DNA from: Ramlibacter sp.
GTDB taxonomy: Bacteria > Pseudomonadota > Gammaproteobacteria > Burkholderiales > Burkholderiaceae_C
Reading direction: 5' to 3'
Length of the DNA stretch: 52,391 nt
Assembly (NCBI GenBank): GCA_014376765.1
Contig: JACMQX010000006.1
Location: 1-52,391, forward strand
Positions 15,576 through 24,900 of this stretch are shown one piece after another (within the stretch, counting starts at the first letter, position 1; each line of letters begins with the position of its first letter). The translations under genes and the position numbers were made by a program. The notes beneath the pieces were generated by a model, which saw nothing but the letters and a program-made list of their open reading frames with translations, ran no database searches and was not told the origin of the DNA.

Positions 15576-16408
15576 CCAGGCAACTGCGGACCATCCACCA
15601 GCGTGGACAGCGGCAGTTGCGACACCTCATGCAGCAGTTGCCCCAGCTTCTGCGCCGCCGCCTCGACCACCGCCCGGCCCTTGTCCGCCGTGGCCGCTGC
15701 CGCATTGCCCGCCGCGCCTGCCGCGTTGTAGTCCTGCATTTGCCAGCCTAGTTTGGCGCTCTTGCCGTTGCCCAGGATGGGGTACTTGCCGGCCCGCGCC
15801 TGCGAACTGGACTTGAAGTCACGCGCCTGCGCCATATCCACCCACTGCGGGCGCAACGCCAGCATCATGGAGGTTTCCAGATCACCGCCGTGAATGCCAA
15901 AGCGGTGTTCGTCGGCGCTGAAAAGGCCGTCCACCGCATCGCCCAGCGGCAGGCCAAACCAGTTGACGCTGTAAACAATCAGGCCATGCCTTACGCGCAG
16001 GTCGCGCGCCACGATGTCCATCAGGCTGACCTGCCCGCCATGGGCATTGAACAGCACCAGCTTTTTAATGCCGGCGCGCGCCACGCATTCGCCCAGCTCC
16101 ATCCAGACCCGCATCAGCGTCTCGGCGCTCAGCGTGAGCGTGCCGGGAAAGGCGCTGTGCTCATTGCTCTTGCCCACCTGCTGGGTCGGCAGAAACAGCA
16201 CGTTCACGCCCGGCGGAATGTGCGGGAACGACGAGATGATGATGCCCTCCACCAGCGTGGTATCCACGCTGAGCGGCAGGTGCGGGCCATGCTGTTCGAT
16301 GGCCGCCACCGGCAGGACAGCCACCGTCTGCGCCGCTGCGCCGCTGGCCATGAGCTGCGCAAAGTCACGCGTGGTGAGGTCGGCCCAGAAGCGGGATTTG
16401 AGATTCAT
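15572..16408 (-). CDS. Creatininase-family amidohydrolase
   Basis: This 278-residue protein belongs to the creatininase family of metal-dependent amidohydrolases. Metal-ligand signatures are visible: VAAIEQHGPHLPLSVDT near residue 40, LFNAHGGQ near 120 and IHGGDLETSMML near 175. Length fits the family. ATG 16408 (MNLKSRFWADL) is preferred over an in-frame ATG at 16426. Members hydrolyse cyclic or linear amides, including creatinine and formamide-type intermediates, so the substrate here is open. The neighbouring receptor remnant suggests that uptake of an N-containing compound was once linked to it. It lies 21 bases after the aceE stop on the same strand. Confidence 0.87.
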   Translation of the reverse strand: MNLKSRFWADLTTRDFAQLMASGAAAQTVAVLPVAAIEQHGPHLPLSVDTTLVEGIIISSFPHIPPGVNVLFLPTQQVGKSNEHSAFPGTLTLSAETLMRVWMELGECVARAGIKKLVLFNAHGGQVSLMDIVARDLRVRHGLIVYSVNWFGLPLGDAVDGLFSADEHRFGIHGGDLETSMMLALRPQWVDMAQARDFKSSSQARAGKYPILGNGKSAKLGWQMQDYNAAGAAGNAAAATADKGRAVVEAAAQKLGQLLHEVSQLPLSTLVDGPQLPG

Positions 16409-16429
16409 GGCGCCTATCTTAGCCATGCG

Positions 16430-19132
16430 TCAGTCCCGCAAATACATGACAGCACGCACGATGGCTGCGGCGTCCACGCCAAAAAAGTCGCGCAGCGCGG
16501 CACGGGTGTCGCTGCGGCCAAAACCATCCGTGCCCAGCGTGAGGTAGCTACGGCCTTCCGGCAGAAAGGCCCGGATGCTTTCAGGCAGCGCCCGCACATA
16601 GTCCGTCGCAGCCACGATGGGGCCATGCGTGGCTTGCAGCTGCTGCGCCACAAAAGTCAGCGGCCGCGCTGCTGCCGAGCGGGTGGCGCGTGCTTCGGCC
16701 GACTGAAGCACAGCAAGCTGCGCGCTGTTGTTGAGCGCCTGCTGCTCCACCGCCTGGCCATCGCGCGCAAGTTCGCTCCAGCTGGTGACGCTGAAGACGT
16801 CGGCAGTGATGCCCTGCTGCGCCAGTTGCTGCGCAGCCTTGATGACCTCCACCAGGATCGCGCCGGAACCCATGAGCGTCACGCCTTCACCCTGGCCGCC
16901 CACGGCAGCGCCCATTGCCGCATAGCGGCCAAAGTGGTAGCAGCCCTTGATGACCTCCGCCTCTACGCCGGGCTTCAAATCCGGCTGGGCGTAGTTCTCG
17001 TTCATCAGCGTCACGTAATAAAACAGGTCTTTCTGATCGACCATCATGTCGCGTATGCCCTGGTCCACGATCACGGCCATCTCGCAGGCAAAGGCCGGGT
17101 CGTAGGCCTTGCAGTTGGGAATCGTGGCGGCCCACAGGTGGCTGGAGCCGTCCTGGTGCTGCAGGCCTTCGCCGCCCAGCGTGGTGCGGCCCGAGGTGGC
17201 GCCCAAAAGGAAGCCGCGCGGGCGCTGGTCGGCCGCAGCCCATATCTGGTCGCCCACCCGCTGAAAGCCGAACATCGAGTAATAGATATAGAAGGGCAGC
17301 ATCGCCAGCCCGTGCACGCTGTAGCTCGTAGCCGCCGCCGTCCAGCTGGCAATGGCGCTGGCTTCGCTGATGCCTTCTTCCAGGATCTGCCCGTCCAGCG
17401 CCTCGCGGTAGCTCAGCACCGAGCCGATGTCTTCCGGGGCGTAGCGCTGGCCCACACTTGAGTAGATGCCGACCTGCTTGAACAGGTTGGCCATGCCGAA
17501 GGTGCGTGCTTCGTCGGCCACGATGGGCACGATGCGCGGGCCGATATTCGCGTTTTTCAGCAACGCGCCCAGCATGCGCACAAAGGCCATGGTGGTGCTC
17601 ATCTCCTTGCCGGCGGCGGCCAGGGCGAACTGCGCGTATTGCGCAAGTAACGGCGGGTTGACGACCTCGCACGCGGTTTCACGCTTGGGCAAATAGCCGC
17701 CCAGCCTGGCCCGGTGCGAATGCAGGTACTGCATCTCGGGGCTGTCGGCAGCCGGTTTGAAAAAGCTGATGTTGGTGACCTGCTCGTCCGTCATCGGCAG
17801 GTTGAAGCGGTTGCGGAATTCGATCAAGTCGGATTCTTCAAACTTCTTGTGCGAGTGCGTGGTCATCTTGCCCTGCCCTGCGCTGCCCATGCCGTAGCCC
17901 TTCTTGGTCTGCGCCAGGATCACGGTGGGCTGGCCCTGGTGTGCATTGGCCGCTGCATAGGCGGCGTGGATCTTCACCAGGTCGTGGCCGCCGCGCTTCA
18001 GGCGGTCGATCTGCTCATCCGTCATGCCTTGGGCCAGGCGCGCGAGTTCTTCGTTCTGGCCGAAGAAGGTCTCGCGGTTGTAGCGGCCGTCTTTGGCGGC
18101 AAAGGTCTGCATCTGGCCGTCTACCGTGTTGGCAAAGGCCTTGACCAGGGCGCCTGTCACGTCGCGGGCAAAGAGGCCGTCCCAGTCGCTGCCCCAGACC
18201 AGCTTGATCACGTTCCAGCCCGCGCCGGCAAAGAGCTTTTCCAGCTCGTCGATGATGCGGCCATTGCCGCGCACCGGGCCGTCCAGGCGTTGCAGGTTGC
18301 AGTTGACGACCCACACCAGGTTGTCCAGGCCCTCGCGCGCGGCCAGGGTCAGCGCACTCATGGACTCGGGTTCATCCATTTCGCCGTCGCCAAACACGCC
18401 CCACACTTTGCGCGCGCTGCAGTCCAGCAAGTTGCGGTGGGTGAGGTAGCGCATGAAGCGCGCGTGGAAGATCGAACTGATCGGGCCAATGCCCATGGAG
18501 CCGGTGGGAAACTGCCAGAACTCCGGCATGAGGTAGGGGTGCGGGTAGCTGGACAGGCCCTGCGCGCCCTCTGCCGGGGCGGTGAGCTCCTGCCGGTAGA
18601 AGGTGAGGTCCTGCTCGGTGAGCCGGCCTTCCAGGTAGGCCCGCGCATACACGCCGGGTGCGCTGTGCGGCTGGAAGAACACCAGGTCGCCGCGGTGCTG
18701 TTCATTGCGGGCGTGAAAGAAATGGTTGAAGCCGGTTTCAAACAGATCGGCCGCGCTTGCATAGCTGGCAATGTGCCCACCCAGCTCGCCATAGGCCTGG
18801 TTGGCCCGCACCACCATGGCCAGCGCGTTCCAGCGCATGACGGAGGCCAGGCGCTCTTCAATGGCCAGGTCGCCCGGAAACACCGGCTGCTCGTCCACGC
18901 CGATGGTGTTGACGTACGGTGTGGACAGCTCCGGCGTCCAGCCGATGCGCTGGTTGCGTGCCACTCGGGCGAGCTCGTCGAGGATCTGGCGGGCCCGCAG
19001 CGGGCCTTGCGTTGCGACCAGCGCGAGAAAGGCTTCGCGCCATTCGGCGGTCTCTTGCGGGTCCGGGTCTTGTGGCAGGGTCTGGGAGACAGGCACGGGG
19101 GATAGCTGGTTGAGCAAGTTCGGGGCGTTCAT
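16430..19132 (-). CDS. aceE: Pyruvate dehydrogenase E1 component, homodimeric type
   Basis: This 900-residue enzyme is the thiamine-diphosphate E1 of the homodimeric type, close to the usual 890 residues. The ThDP motif runs from GDGEMDEPES to VVNCNLQRLDG, and SIFHARFMRYL and the C-terminal transketolase-like domain are intact. It decarboxylates a 2-oxo acid and passes the acyl group to a lipoyl E2. No E2 (aceF) or E3 (lpd) gene is next to it, unlike the usual pdh operon. It may therefore be a second copy, and some stand-alone paralogues (MdeB) act on 2-oxobutyrate. That alternative is worth noting because a methionine-pathway gene (metY) is 4 kb away. AlaX diverges from it across 105 bases. 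Confidence 0.93.
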   Translation of the reverse strand: MNAPNLLNQLSPVPVSQTLPQDPDPQETAEWREAFLALVATQGPLRARQILDELARVARNQRIGWTPELSTPYVNTIGVDEQPVFPGDLAIEERLASVMRWNALAMVVRANQAYGELGGHIASYASAADLFETGFNHFFHARNEQHRGDLVFFQPHSAPGVYARAYLEGRLTEQDLTFYRQELTAPAEGAQGLSSYPHPYLMPEFWQFPTGSMGIGPISSIFHARFMRYLTHRNLLDCSARKVWGVFGDGEMDEPESMSALTLAAREGLDNLVWVVNCNLQRLDGPVRGNGRIIDELEKLFAGAGWNVIKLVWGSDWDGLFARDVTGALVKAFANTVDGQMQTFAAKDGRYNRETFFGQNEELARLAQGMTDEQIDRLKRGGHDLVKIHAAYAAANAHQGQPTVILAQTKKGYGMGSAGQGKMTTHSHKKFEESDLIEFRNRFNLPMTDEQVTNISFFKPAADSPEMQYLHSHRARLGGYLPKRETACEVVNPPLLAQYAQFALAAAGKEMSTTMAFVRMLGALLKNANIGPRIVPIVADEARTFGMANLFKQVGIYSSVGQRYAPEDIGSVLSYREALDGQILEEGISEASAIASWTAAATSYSVHGLAMLPFYIYYSMFGFQRVGDQIWAAADQRPRGFLLGATSGRTTLGGEGLQHQDGSSHLWAATIPNCKAYDPAFACEMAVIVDQGIRDMMVDQKDLFYYVTLMNENYAQPDLKPGVEAEVIKGCYHFGRYAAMGAAVGGQGEGVTLMGSGAILVEVIKAAQQLAQQGITADVFSVTSWSELARDGQAVEQQALNNSAQLAVLQSAEARATRSAAARPLTFVAQQLQATHGPIVAATDYVRALPESIRAFLPEGRSYLTLGTDGFGRSDTRAALRDFFGVDAAAIVRAVMYLRD

Positions 19133-19237
19133 GAGCTTGACTCTACTCGCAGAACGAGTGGGTCGCCGTCGCAGGCGGGTTCGTCATTTTCCAGCAGCAC
19201 CACCTGCGACCCTGACCTGATTCGCTAACATCCCCCC

Positions 19238-19978
19238 ATGACCCAAGACCTCTTCCGCGACGACGCCTATCTGCGTGAATGCACAGCCACTGTGACTGCC
19301 ATCGGCGAGCAGGGCATCGTGCTGGACCGTACTGTGTTCTATCCCCTGGGCGGCGGGCAGGCTGGGGATGCGGGAGTGCTGCTGCTGGCCGATGGCAGCG
19401 AACTGGCGATCGCCGACACCCGCAAGGGCAAGGACGCCGAGGGCAAGCCGACGGCAAACATCTGCCACCTGCCTGCGCCGGGCCAGGACGCTGCGCTCGC
19501 GGCCATGAAGGTGGGCGACGCCGCCACCGCCCGCATTGACTGGGAGCGCCGCCACCGGCTGATGCGCTTTCACACGACCACACACCTTTTGTGCAAGCTC
19601 GTGCCGCAACTCGTTAATGGCTGCTCCATCACGCCCGACTATGCGCGGCTGGACTTCAACATGAATGAGCCGCTGGACAAGGACGCCCTCACAGCCGGCA
19701 TTGCGCAGCTGGTGGCGGCAGGCCACCCCATCGTGGTCAGCGCGATCAGCGATGAGGAGCTCGATGCCAACCCGGCGCTGGTCAAGAGCATGTCGGTGCA
19801 ACCACCGCGCGGCACCGGGCGCATCCGCACCATCCGCATTGGCGCTGGTGAACAGATTGACTTCCAGCCTTGCGGCGGCACGCATGTGGCCAACACGGCC
19901 GAGATTGGGGCGGTGGTGGTGACCAAGATCGAGAAGAAGTCGGCCATGACGCGCCGCGTGGTGCTCGGCTTTGCGTGA
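19238..19978 (+). CDS. Alanyl-tRNA editing protein, AlaX type
   Basis: This 246-residue free-standing editing protein hydrolyses mischarged tRNA-Ala, such as Ser-tRNA-Ala. The zinc site of the editing domain is visible: H112 and H116 in RFHTTTHLL, plus C212 and H216 in PCGGTHVAN. The N-terminal part (about 1-90) matches the beta-barrel subdomain found in medium-length AlaX and in AlaRS. Length and motifs are intact. It starts a plus-strand run; the DsbD-like gene begins 40 bases after its stop, so co-transcription is possible. Confidence 0.92.
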   Translation: MTQDLFRDDAYLRECTATVTAIGEQGIVLDRTVFYPLGGGQAGDAGVLLLADGSELAIADTRKGKDAEGKPTANICHLPAPGQDAALAAMKVGDAATARIDWERRHRLMRFHTTTHLLCKLVPQLVNGCSITPDYARLDFNMNEPLDKDALTAGIAQLVAAGHPIVVSAISDEELDANPALVKSMSVQPPRGTGRIRTIRIGAGEQIDFQPCGGTHVANTAEIGAVVVTKIEKKSAMTRRVVLGFA

Positions 19979-20018
19979 CGCAGGAACCAATCCGCGCGCG
20001 GCGGCTCCTACCCTCGAC

Positions 20019-22199
20019 ATGACTATTTCACGACGCCTCCTCGCTATCGCATTGGTAGCGGCCAGCCTGCTTCCAGGCTGGGTATCGTCGCAAGGCCTTA
20101 GTTCCAGCGCCAACCCCAAAAGCGTGATCGTCACCGAGCAGGTCCGGGCCGAGCTGATGGCGCACGCGCCGGATGGCGTGGAGCCGGGCAAACAGGTCTG
20201 GGTCGGCCTGCAACTGGCGCACAAACCGGAGTGGCACACCTATTGGAAAAACTCCGGTGACTCCGGTTTGCCGACGGTGCTGCAATGGTCGCTGCCCAAG
20301 GGCGTCACGGCCGGGGACATTGCCTGGCCACTGCCCAAAAAAATCGCTATCGGCAACCTGGCCAACTATGGGTATGAGGGCGCCGTGCTGCTGCCGGTGC
20401 CGCTCACCATCAGCCCCGACTTCAAACCTTCGCTGTTGTCCAGCGACCTGGAGGTCAAGCTGCATGCGGCCTGGCTGGTTTGCCGCAAGGAGTGCATTCC
20501 GCAGGAAGGCGACTTCGTCATCAAAGTGCCGGTGCGCGGCTCGATGGCAGGCTTTGGCGCGGCGTTTGACGCGGCCTTTGCGGCGCAGCCCAAGCCGCTT
20601 GGAGGCGCGGCAGGCGCGGCAGGCGCGGGTGCATCCAACAACTCGGTGCAGATCGACGGCAACGCCATCAACCTCAGTGTGCAGGGCTTGCCGGCAGCGC
20701 TGCGCGGCAAGCCGCTGGACTTTTTCCCCGAAACGCCCGAGGTCATCGAGACAGCCGCGCAGTGGACGCAAGCCTGGAAGGGCGATGTGTGGACGGCGCG
20801 CATTCCCCTGTCTCCCCAGCGCAGCAACAGCCCCGAGGTGATGCCGGTGGTGCTGGCCGAGGGCGGCCAGGGCTGGCGCGCCGAGATCAAGGTGCTGGGG
20901 CAGTGGCCCAAGACGGCAAGCCCCCCGGGCGTATCGCCTGCGCTGGATGCTGCGTTGCAGTCCAACAAGGCCGCACAGGCCACCCCGCCTGCCGCGCCTC
21001 TTGGATTTTTTGCGGCACTGCTGGGTGCGCTGCTGGGCGGTTTGATCCTCAACCTCATGCCCTGCGTTTTCCCGGTGCTGGCGATCAAGATCGTCGGCTT
21101 CACGCAGCATGCAAACGACCGGCGCGGGCATCGGCTCAGCGGGCTGGCCTACACGGCCGGGGTGATTGCATCGTTCCTTGTTCTGGGCGCCTTGATGCTG
21201 GGGTTGCGCGCCGCGGGCGAGCAACTCGGCTGGGGCTTCCAGCTGCAGTCGCCCGCCGTGGTGGCCACCATGGCGGTGCTCTTTACCGTGATGGGCCTGA
21301 ACCTGGCGGGACTGTTTGAGTTTGGCCAGTTCCTGCCAGGCGGCGTGGCCACGCTGGAGGCCAGAAGCCCTGTGGCGAACTCTTTTCTTTCAGGCGTACT
21401 GGCGGTGGCCATTGCATCGCCTTGCACTGCGCCCTTCATGGGCGCGTCGCTGGGTCTGGCTGTGGGGCTGCCGGCGGTGCAGGCGCTGCTGATCTTTGCG
21501 GCCATCGGCGTCGGCATGGCGGCGCCCTATCTGGCGGCGAGCCTGGTACCCGCAGTGGCGCGACTGTTGCCGCGCCCCGGCGCGTGGATGGGGATCTTCC
21601 GCAAGCTGATGGCGTTTCCAATGTTTGCCACGGTGGCCTGGTTGGTCTGGGTACTGGGCCAGCAAAGCGGCATTGATGGCGCCGGAGCGCTGCTGGCATT
21701 GCTCGTGGCCTTGAGCGCGGTAATCTTTGCCTTCACTCTGGCGGGCCGCGCGCGCGTGGTGGTTGGCATTGTGTCGCTGGCCTTCCTGGCCGTGGTGGCC
21801 GGCACACTGTTGCCCAGCATCACCCGGCCGCTGGACGCCGCGCCGCTGGTTGCGGCCGGCGACCGCTGGCAAGCCTGGGAGCCGGGGCGGGTCGATCAGA
21901 TCATGGCGGGCGGTCAGCCGGTGTTTGTGGACTTCACCGCCGCCTGGTGCGTGACCTGCCAGTACAACAAGAAGACCACCCTGGCCAATGCACAGGTGCT
22001 TGCCGACCTGGCCGCCAAAAACGTCGCATTGCTGCGGGCCGACTGGACCCGGCGCGACCCCGCCATCAGCGCCGCGCTGGCGCAGTTGGGCCGCACAGGC
22101 GTGCCGGTCTATGTGATCTACAAACAGGGCCGCGCGCCGGTCGTGTTGTCTGAGGTGCTGGGCGTGCAGGAGTTGCGCTCGGTGCTGGCCAATCTCTGA
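20019..22199 (+). CDS. ScsB/DsbD-like thiol:disulfide reductase
   Basis: This 726-residue membrane protein moves electrons from cytosolic thioredoxin to periplasmic thiols. A signal peptide precedes a DsbD-alpha-like domain (about 40-290) with the cysteine pair in LVCRKECIP. About eight helices (roughly 325-595) hold the two membrane cysteines in LNLMPCVFPV and AIASPCTAPF. The C-terminal thioredoxin domain has C644 and C647 in AAWCVTCQYN. It is longer than E. coli DsbD (565 residues) and the N-terminal domain resembles ScsB-type proteins. ATG 20019 opens on a normal signal peptide; an upstream in-frame start adds an unconserved leader. The next gene encodes a probable redox partner. Confidence 0.9.
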   Translation: MTISRRLLAIALVAASLLPGWVSSQGLSSSANPKSVIVTEQVRAELMAHAPDGVEPGKQVWVGLQLAHKPEWHTYWKNSGDSGLPTVLQWSLPKGVTAGDIAWPLPKKIAIGNLANYGYEGAVLLPVPLTISPDFKPSLLSSDLEVKLHAAWLVCRKECIPQEGDFVIKVPVRGSMAGFGAAFDAAFAAQPKPLGGAAGAAGAGASNNSVQIDGNAINLSVQGLPAALRGKPLDFFPETPEVIETAAQWTQAWKGDVWTARIPLSPQRSNSPEVMPVVLAEGGQGWRAEIKVLGQWPKTASPPGVSPALDAALQSNKAAQATPPAAPLGFFAALLGALLGGLILNLMPCVFPVLAIKIVGFTQHANDRRGHRLSGLAYTAGVIASFLVLGALMLGLRAAGEQLGWGFQLQSPAVVATMAVLFTVMGLNLAGLFEFGQFLPGGVATLEARSPVANSFLSGVLAVAIASPCTAPFMGASLGLAVGLPAVQALLIFAAIGVGMAAPYLAASLVPAVARLLPRPGAWMGIFRKLMAFPMFATVAWLVWVLGQQSGIDGAGALLALLVALSAVIFAFTLAGRARVVVGIVSLAFLAVVAGTLLPSITRPLDAAPLVAAGDRWQAWEPGRVDQIMAGGQPVFVDFTAAWCVTCQYNKKTTLANAQVLADLAAKNVALLRADWTRRDPAISAALAQLGRTGVPVYVIYKQGRAPVVLSEVLGVQELRSVLANL

Positions 22200-22245
22200 G
22201 TTGCTGCTTCAAACAGGCGGCCTGTCCAACCCCAAGGAGCTGATC

Positions 22246-22857
22246 ATGCTGCGACGTACCCTCATTGCCCTGGCTGCACTGGCCAGCCTCACTGGAACCG
22301 GTCTGGCACTGGCCGCAACCGTGGGCCAGCCCGCGCCGGACTTCACGCTGAAGGACGCGGCGGGCAAGAGCGTCAGGCTGAGCGACTACCGCGGCAAGTT
22401 CGTGGTGCTGGAATGGACCAACCCCGGCTGCCCGTTTGTGCGCAAGCACTACAACAGCGGCAACATGCCGGCGACGCAGAAAGACGCCACCGGCAAGGGT
22501 GTGGTGTGGCTCGCGGTCAACTCGACTGAAAAGGACAGCTCTGACTACATGGAAGCCCCCAAGCTCGCAGCCTGGATGAAGGACCAGAAAGCCGCCCCGT
22601 CCGCGATCCTCATGGATGAAGAAGGCACGGCCGGCAAGGCCTACGGCGCGCGCACCACGCCGCATATGTACATCGTCAACCCCCAGGGTCAGTTGATCTA
22701 CGCAGGCGGCATCGACAGCATCCCCTCAGCCCGGCCTGACGACATCGCCCGGGCAACAAACTATGTGAAGCAGGGCGTGGGCGAAGCGCTGGCTGGCAAG
22801 CCTCTCACGGCAGCGGCGACGCAGCCTTATGGGTGTTCGATCAAGTACAAGAGTTGA
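22246..22857 (+). CDS. Periplasmic peroxiredoxin-like (redoxin) protein
   Basis: This 203-residue protein has a cleavable signal (about 1-24) and an AhpC/TSA-like thioredoxin fold: VGQPAPDFTLKD, then WTNPGCPFVRKHY with a single active-site cysteine C62 and no CXXC. A second cysteine (C197) sits near the C-terminus. The ATG at 22246 has a strong AAGGAG site 13 bases before it. It lies 46 bases after the ScsB/DsbD-like gene. ScsB-type reductases are known to reduce periplasmic peroxiredoxins, so a peroxide-detoxifying partnership is plausible. A thiol-disulfide role without peroxidase activity cannot be excluded. Confidence 0.85.
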   Translation: MLRRTLIALAALASLTGTGLALAATVGQPAPDFTLKDAAGKSVRLSDYRGKFVVLEWTNPGCPFVRKHYNSGNMPATQKDATGKGVVWLAVNSTEKDSSDYMEAPKLAAWMKDQKAAPSAILMDEEGTAGKAYGARTTPHMYIVNPQGQLIYAGGIDSIPSARPDDIARATNYVKQGVGEALAGKPLTAAATQPYGCSIKYKS

Positions 22858-22859
22858 TA

Positions 22860-22895
22860 ACAGCGCCAGCGGCAACGTCTCACCGCAGGCGCTGT
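22860..22895 (+). terminator. Possible terminator hairpin
   Basis: Arms ACAGCGCC (22860-22867) and GGCGCTGT (22888-22895) pair perfectly across a 20-base loop just after the peroxiredoxin-like stop. No T run follows, so it may only stabilise the 3' end of the message. Confidence 0.35.
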
Positions 22896-22934
22896 CATTA
22901 ACGTGCCTCAACCCCGTTTGCGTACACTGCCCCG

Positions 22935-23426
22935 ATGAGTGAAATCGAACGTCTGCGCGGCATCATCGGCTCTTGCCGGACCATTGCGGTGGCGGGTCTG
23001 TCTGCGCAGTGGCATCGGCCCAGTTTTTTTGCGGCCAAGTACATGCAGTCCCATGGCTACCGCATCATTCCGGTCAATCCGGGAGCAACGGAAATTCTGG
23101 GCGAGCGGTGTTACCCCACCATCACCGCGGCGTCTGAAGCGCTGGCGGCACAGGGCCTCAAGATCGACATGGTGGACTGCTTTCGCAAAAGCGAAGACAT
23201 CGCGCCGCTGGCCGCTGAAGCCATTGCCATCGGCGCGCGCTGCCTGTGGATGCAGATTGGCGTGGTGGATGAAACATCGGCCGCCAAAGCCCGCGCTGCC
23301 GGCCTGCAGGTGGTGATGGACCGCTGCGTGAAGATCGAACATGCGCGCCTGTTTGGCGGGCTCAACTGGATCGGTGTGAACACCCGCGTCATCTCTGCCA
23401 AACGGCCCCGGCACCTGCCGTATTGA
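22935..23426 (+). CDS. CoA-binding domain protein, YccU-like
   Basis: This 163-residue protein is a single Rossmann-like CoA-binding domain of the succinyl-CoA-synthetase alpha type. Visible features are CRTIAVAGLSAQWHRPSF near the N-terminus, GYRIIPVNPG, and CLWMQIGVVDE. It lacks the phosphorylated histidine region and the beta subunit, so it is not a ligase. Small proteins of this kind bind CoA or NAD and their cellular role is not settled. The gene begins 78 bases after the peroxiredoxin-like stop, with a hairpin in the gap, so it may be a separate transcript. Confidence 0.85.
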   Translation: MSEIERLRGIIGSCRTIAVAGLSAQWHRPSFFAAKYMQSHGYRIIPVNPGATEILGERCYPTITAASEALAAQGLKIDMVDCFRKSEDIAPLAAEAIAIGARCLWMQIGVVDETSAAKARAAGLQVVMDRCVKIEHARLFGGLNWIGVNTRVISAKRPRHLPY

Positions 23427-23458
23427 TCACCCCACCTCGCGGCAAAGAAACTCAAGCC

Positions 23459-24799
23459 ATGCAAGACGACCCCAATAACGATAGCGACAGCGACAGCGAC
23501 AGCGACCACACCTACGGCTTCGGCACCCGCGCCATCCACGCCGGCGCCATTCCCGACCCCGTCACCGGCGCGCGGGCCACGCCCATCCATCAGACCACCA
23601 GCTTCGTGTTCGACTCGGCCGAGCATGCGGCGTCCCTCTTCAACCTGCAGACCTTCGGCAATGTCTACAGCCGCATCAGCAACCCGACGGTGGCCGTCCT
23701 TGAAGAGCGCGTCGCCTCGCTGGAAGGCGGCCGCGCGGCGCTGGCCTGCGCCACCGGCATGGCCGCGCAAATGACAGCGCTGCTGGCCATCCTGAAGCAG
23801 GGCGACCACATCGTCGCGGCCTCCACGCTGTATGGCGGCAGCATCGGCCAGCTCGGTGTGGGCTTTGGCCGCATGGGCATCGAGACCACCTTTGTCGACC
23901 CGGGCGACCCGCAGAACTTCGAGCGCGCGATCCGCCCCAACACCCGCGCGCTGTACGGCGAGACCATTGGCAACCCGCTGGTCAATGTGCTGGACATCGA
24001 GGCGGTGGCGGCGGTGGCCCATGCGCATGGCCTGCCGCTGGTGATCGACAACACCGTGGCCAGCCCCTACCTGTGCAACCCCTTTGCCTTTGGCGCCGAC
24101 ATCGTGGTGCACAGCGCCACCAAGTACCTGGGCGGCCATGGCACGACCATGGCGGGCGTGCTGGTGGAGTCGGGCAAATTCAACTGGGACAACGGCAAAT
24201 TCCCCGAGATGATGGAGCCCAGTCGCGCCTACCACGGCGTGAAGTTCTACGAGACCTTTGGCGACTTTGGCTACACCATGAAGGCGCGCATGGAGGTCAA
24301 CCGCACCTTTGGCGCAACGCTGGCGCCGCTGTCGGCCTGGCTCATCCTGCAGGGCATCGAGACGCTGCACCTGCGCATGGACGCCCACTGCCGCAACACG
24401 CGCAAGGTGGCTGCGTTCCTGCGCGGCCACCCGCTGGTCAGCTGGGTGAACTACCCGGGCATGGCCGACTCGCCTTACTACGCGCTGGCTCAAAAGCAGT
24501 TCCGCAGCATCGACCGCGCGCCGGGCGCATCAGGCATCCTCACCTTCGGCATCAAGGGCGGCGCATCTGCCGGCGAGAAGTTCATCGACGCCTGCGAATT
24601 CCTGAGCCACCTGGCCAACATCGGCGACGCGAAGACGCTGGTGATCCACCCCGCCTCCACCACCCACCGGCAGTTGAGCGAGGACGAACTGGCCCGCGCC
24701 GGCGTGTTGGCCGACATGATCCGCCTGTCCGTCGGCATCGAGGACGCAGACGACATCCTGTGGGACCTGGACCAGGCCCTGGCGCAGTCTCAGCGTTAG
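23459..24799 (+). CDS. metY: O-acetylhomoserine sulfhydrylase family PLP enzyme
   Basis: This 446-residue enzyme of the Cys/Met-metabolism PLP family makes homocysteine from O-acetylhomoserine and sulfide in the cytosol. Conserved blocks include [36 protein letters not shown], the [10 protein letters not shown] block with the PLP lysine, and [15 protein letters not shown]. Length fits MetY better than the shorter MetB/MetC enzymes (about 380-400). An odd feature is the N-terminal DSDSDSDSD stretch encoded by four AGCGAC hexamers at 23483-23506. Methionine gamma-lyase activity is an alternative in the same family. The start at 23459 is 32 bases after the CoA-binding stop. Confidence 0.88.
   Translation: MQDDPNNDSDSDSDSDHTYGFGTRAIHAGAIPDPVTGARATPIHQTTSFVFDSAEHAASLFNLQTFGNVYSRISNPTVAVLEERVASLEGGRAALACATGMAAQMTALLAILKQGDHIVAASTLYGGSIGQLGVGFGRMGIETTFVDPGDPQNFERAIRPNTRALYGETIGNPLVNVLDIEAVAAVAHAHGLPLVIDNTVASPYLCNPFAFGADIVVHSATKYLGGHGTTMAGVLVESGKFNWDNGKFPEMMEPSRAYHGVKFYETFGDFGYTMKARMEVNRTFGATLAPLSAWLILQGIETLHLRMDAHCRNTRKVAAFLRGHPLVSWVNYPGMADSPYYALAQKQFRSIDRAPGASGILTFGIKGGASAGEKFIDACEFLSHLANIGDAKTLVIHPASTTHRQLSEDELARAGVLADMIRLSVGIEDADDILWDLDQALAQSQR
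23483..23506 (+). repeat. (AGCGAC)4 hexanucleotide repeat inside metY
   Basis: Four perfect tandem AGCGAC units encode Ser-Asp pairs in the N-terminal tail of MetY. Copy-number change would add or remove residues in pairs and cannot shift the frame. Confidence 0.9.
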
Positions 24800-24828
24800 T
24801 TTTCAGGGCACGCGCCAGAGCAGGCGCC

Positions 24829-24852
24829 ACGCCATTTGCAACGCCATTTCCA
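24829..24852 (+). repeat. Short 12-base tandem repeat upstream of hemE
   Basis: ACGCCATTTGCA (24829-24840) is followed directly by ACGCCATTTCCA (24841-24852), one mismatch, in the 101-base gap between metY and hemE. A third partial unit (ACGCCA) follows. No protein site can be assigned. Confidence 0.6.
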
Positions 24853-24900
24853 ACGCCAGGCGCACTGCGCCAAGCGCACGACTCCTGCCACAATGTGCAG

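Noticed and set aside
15890..17461. 523-codon plus-strand open frame opposite creatininase and aceE
   Set aside because: It crosses the boundary of two real minus-strand genes and has no domain pattern.
23483..23506. Phase-variable repeat in metY
   Set aside because: The unit is six bases, so changes in copy number cannot switch the frame; the repeat lies in a non-conserved tail.
24073..24900. Longer HemE starting inside metY
   Set aside because: The upstream frame is only open because metY is read in another frame; the HemE family N-terminus starts at 24901.
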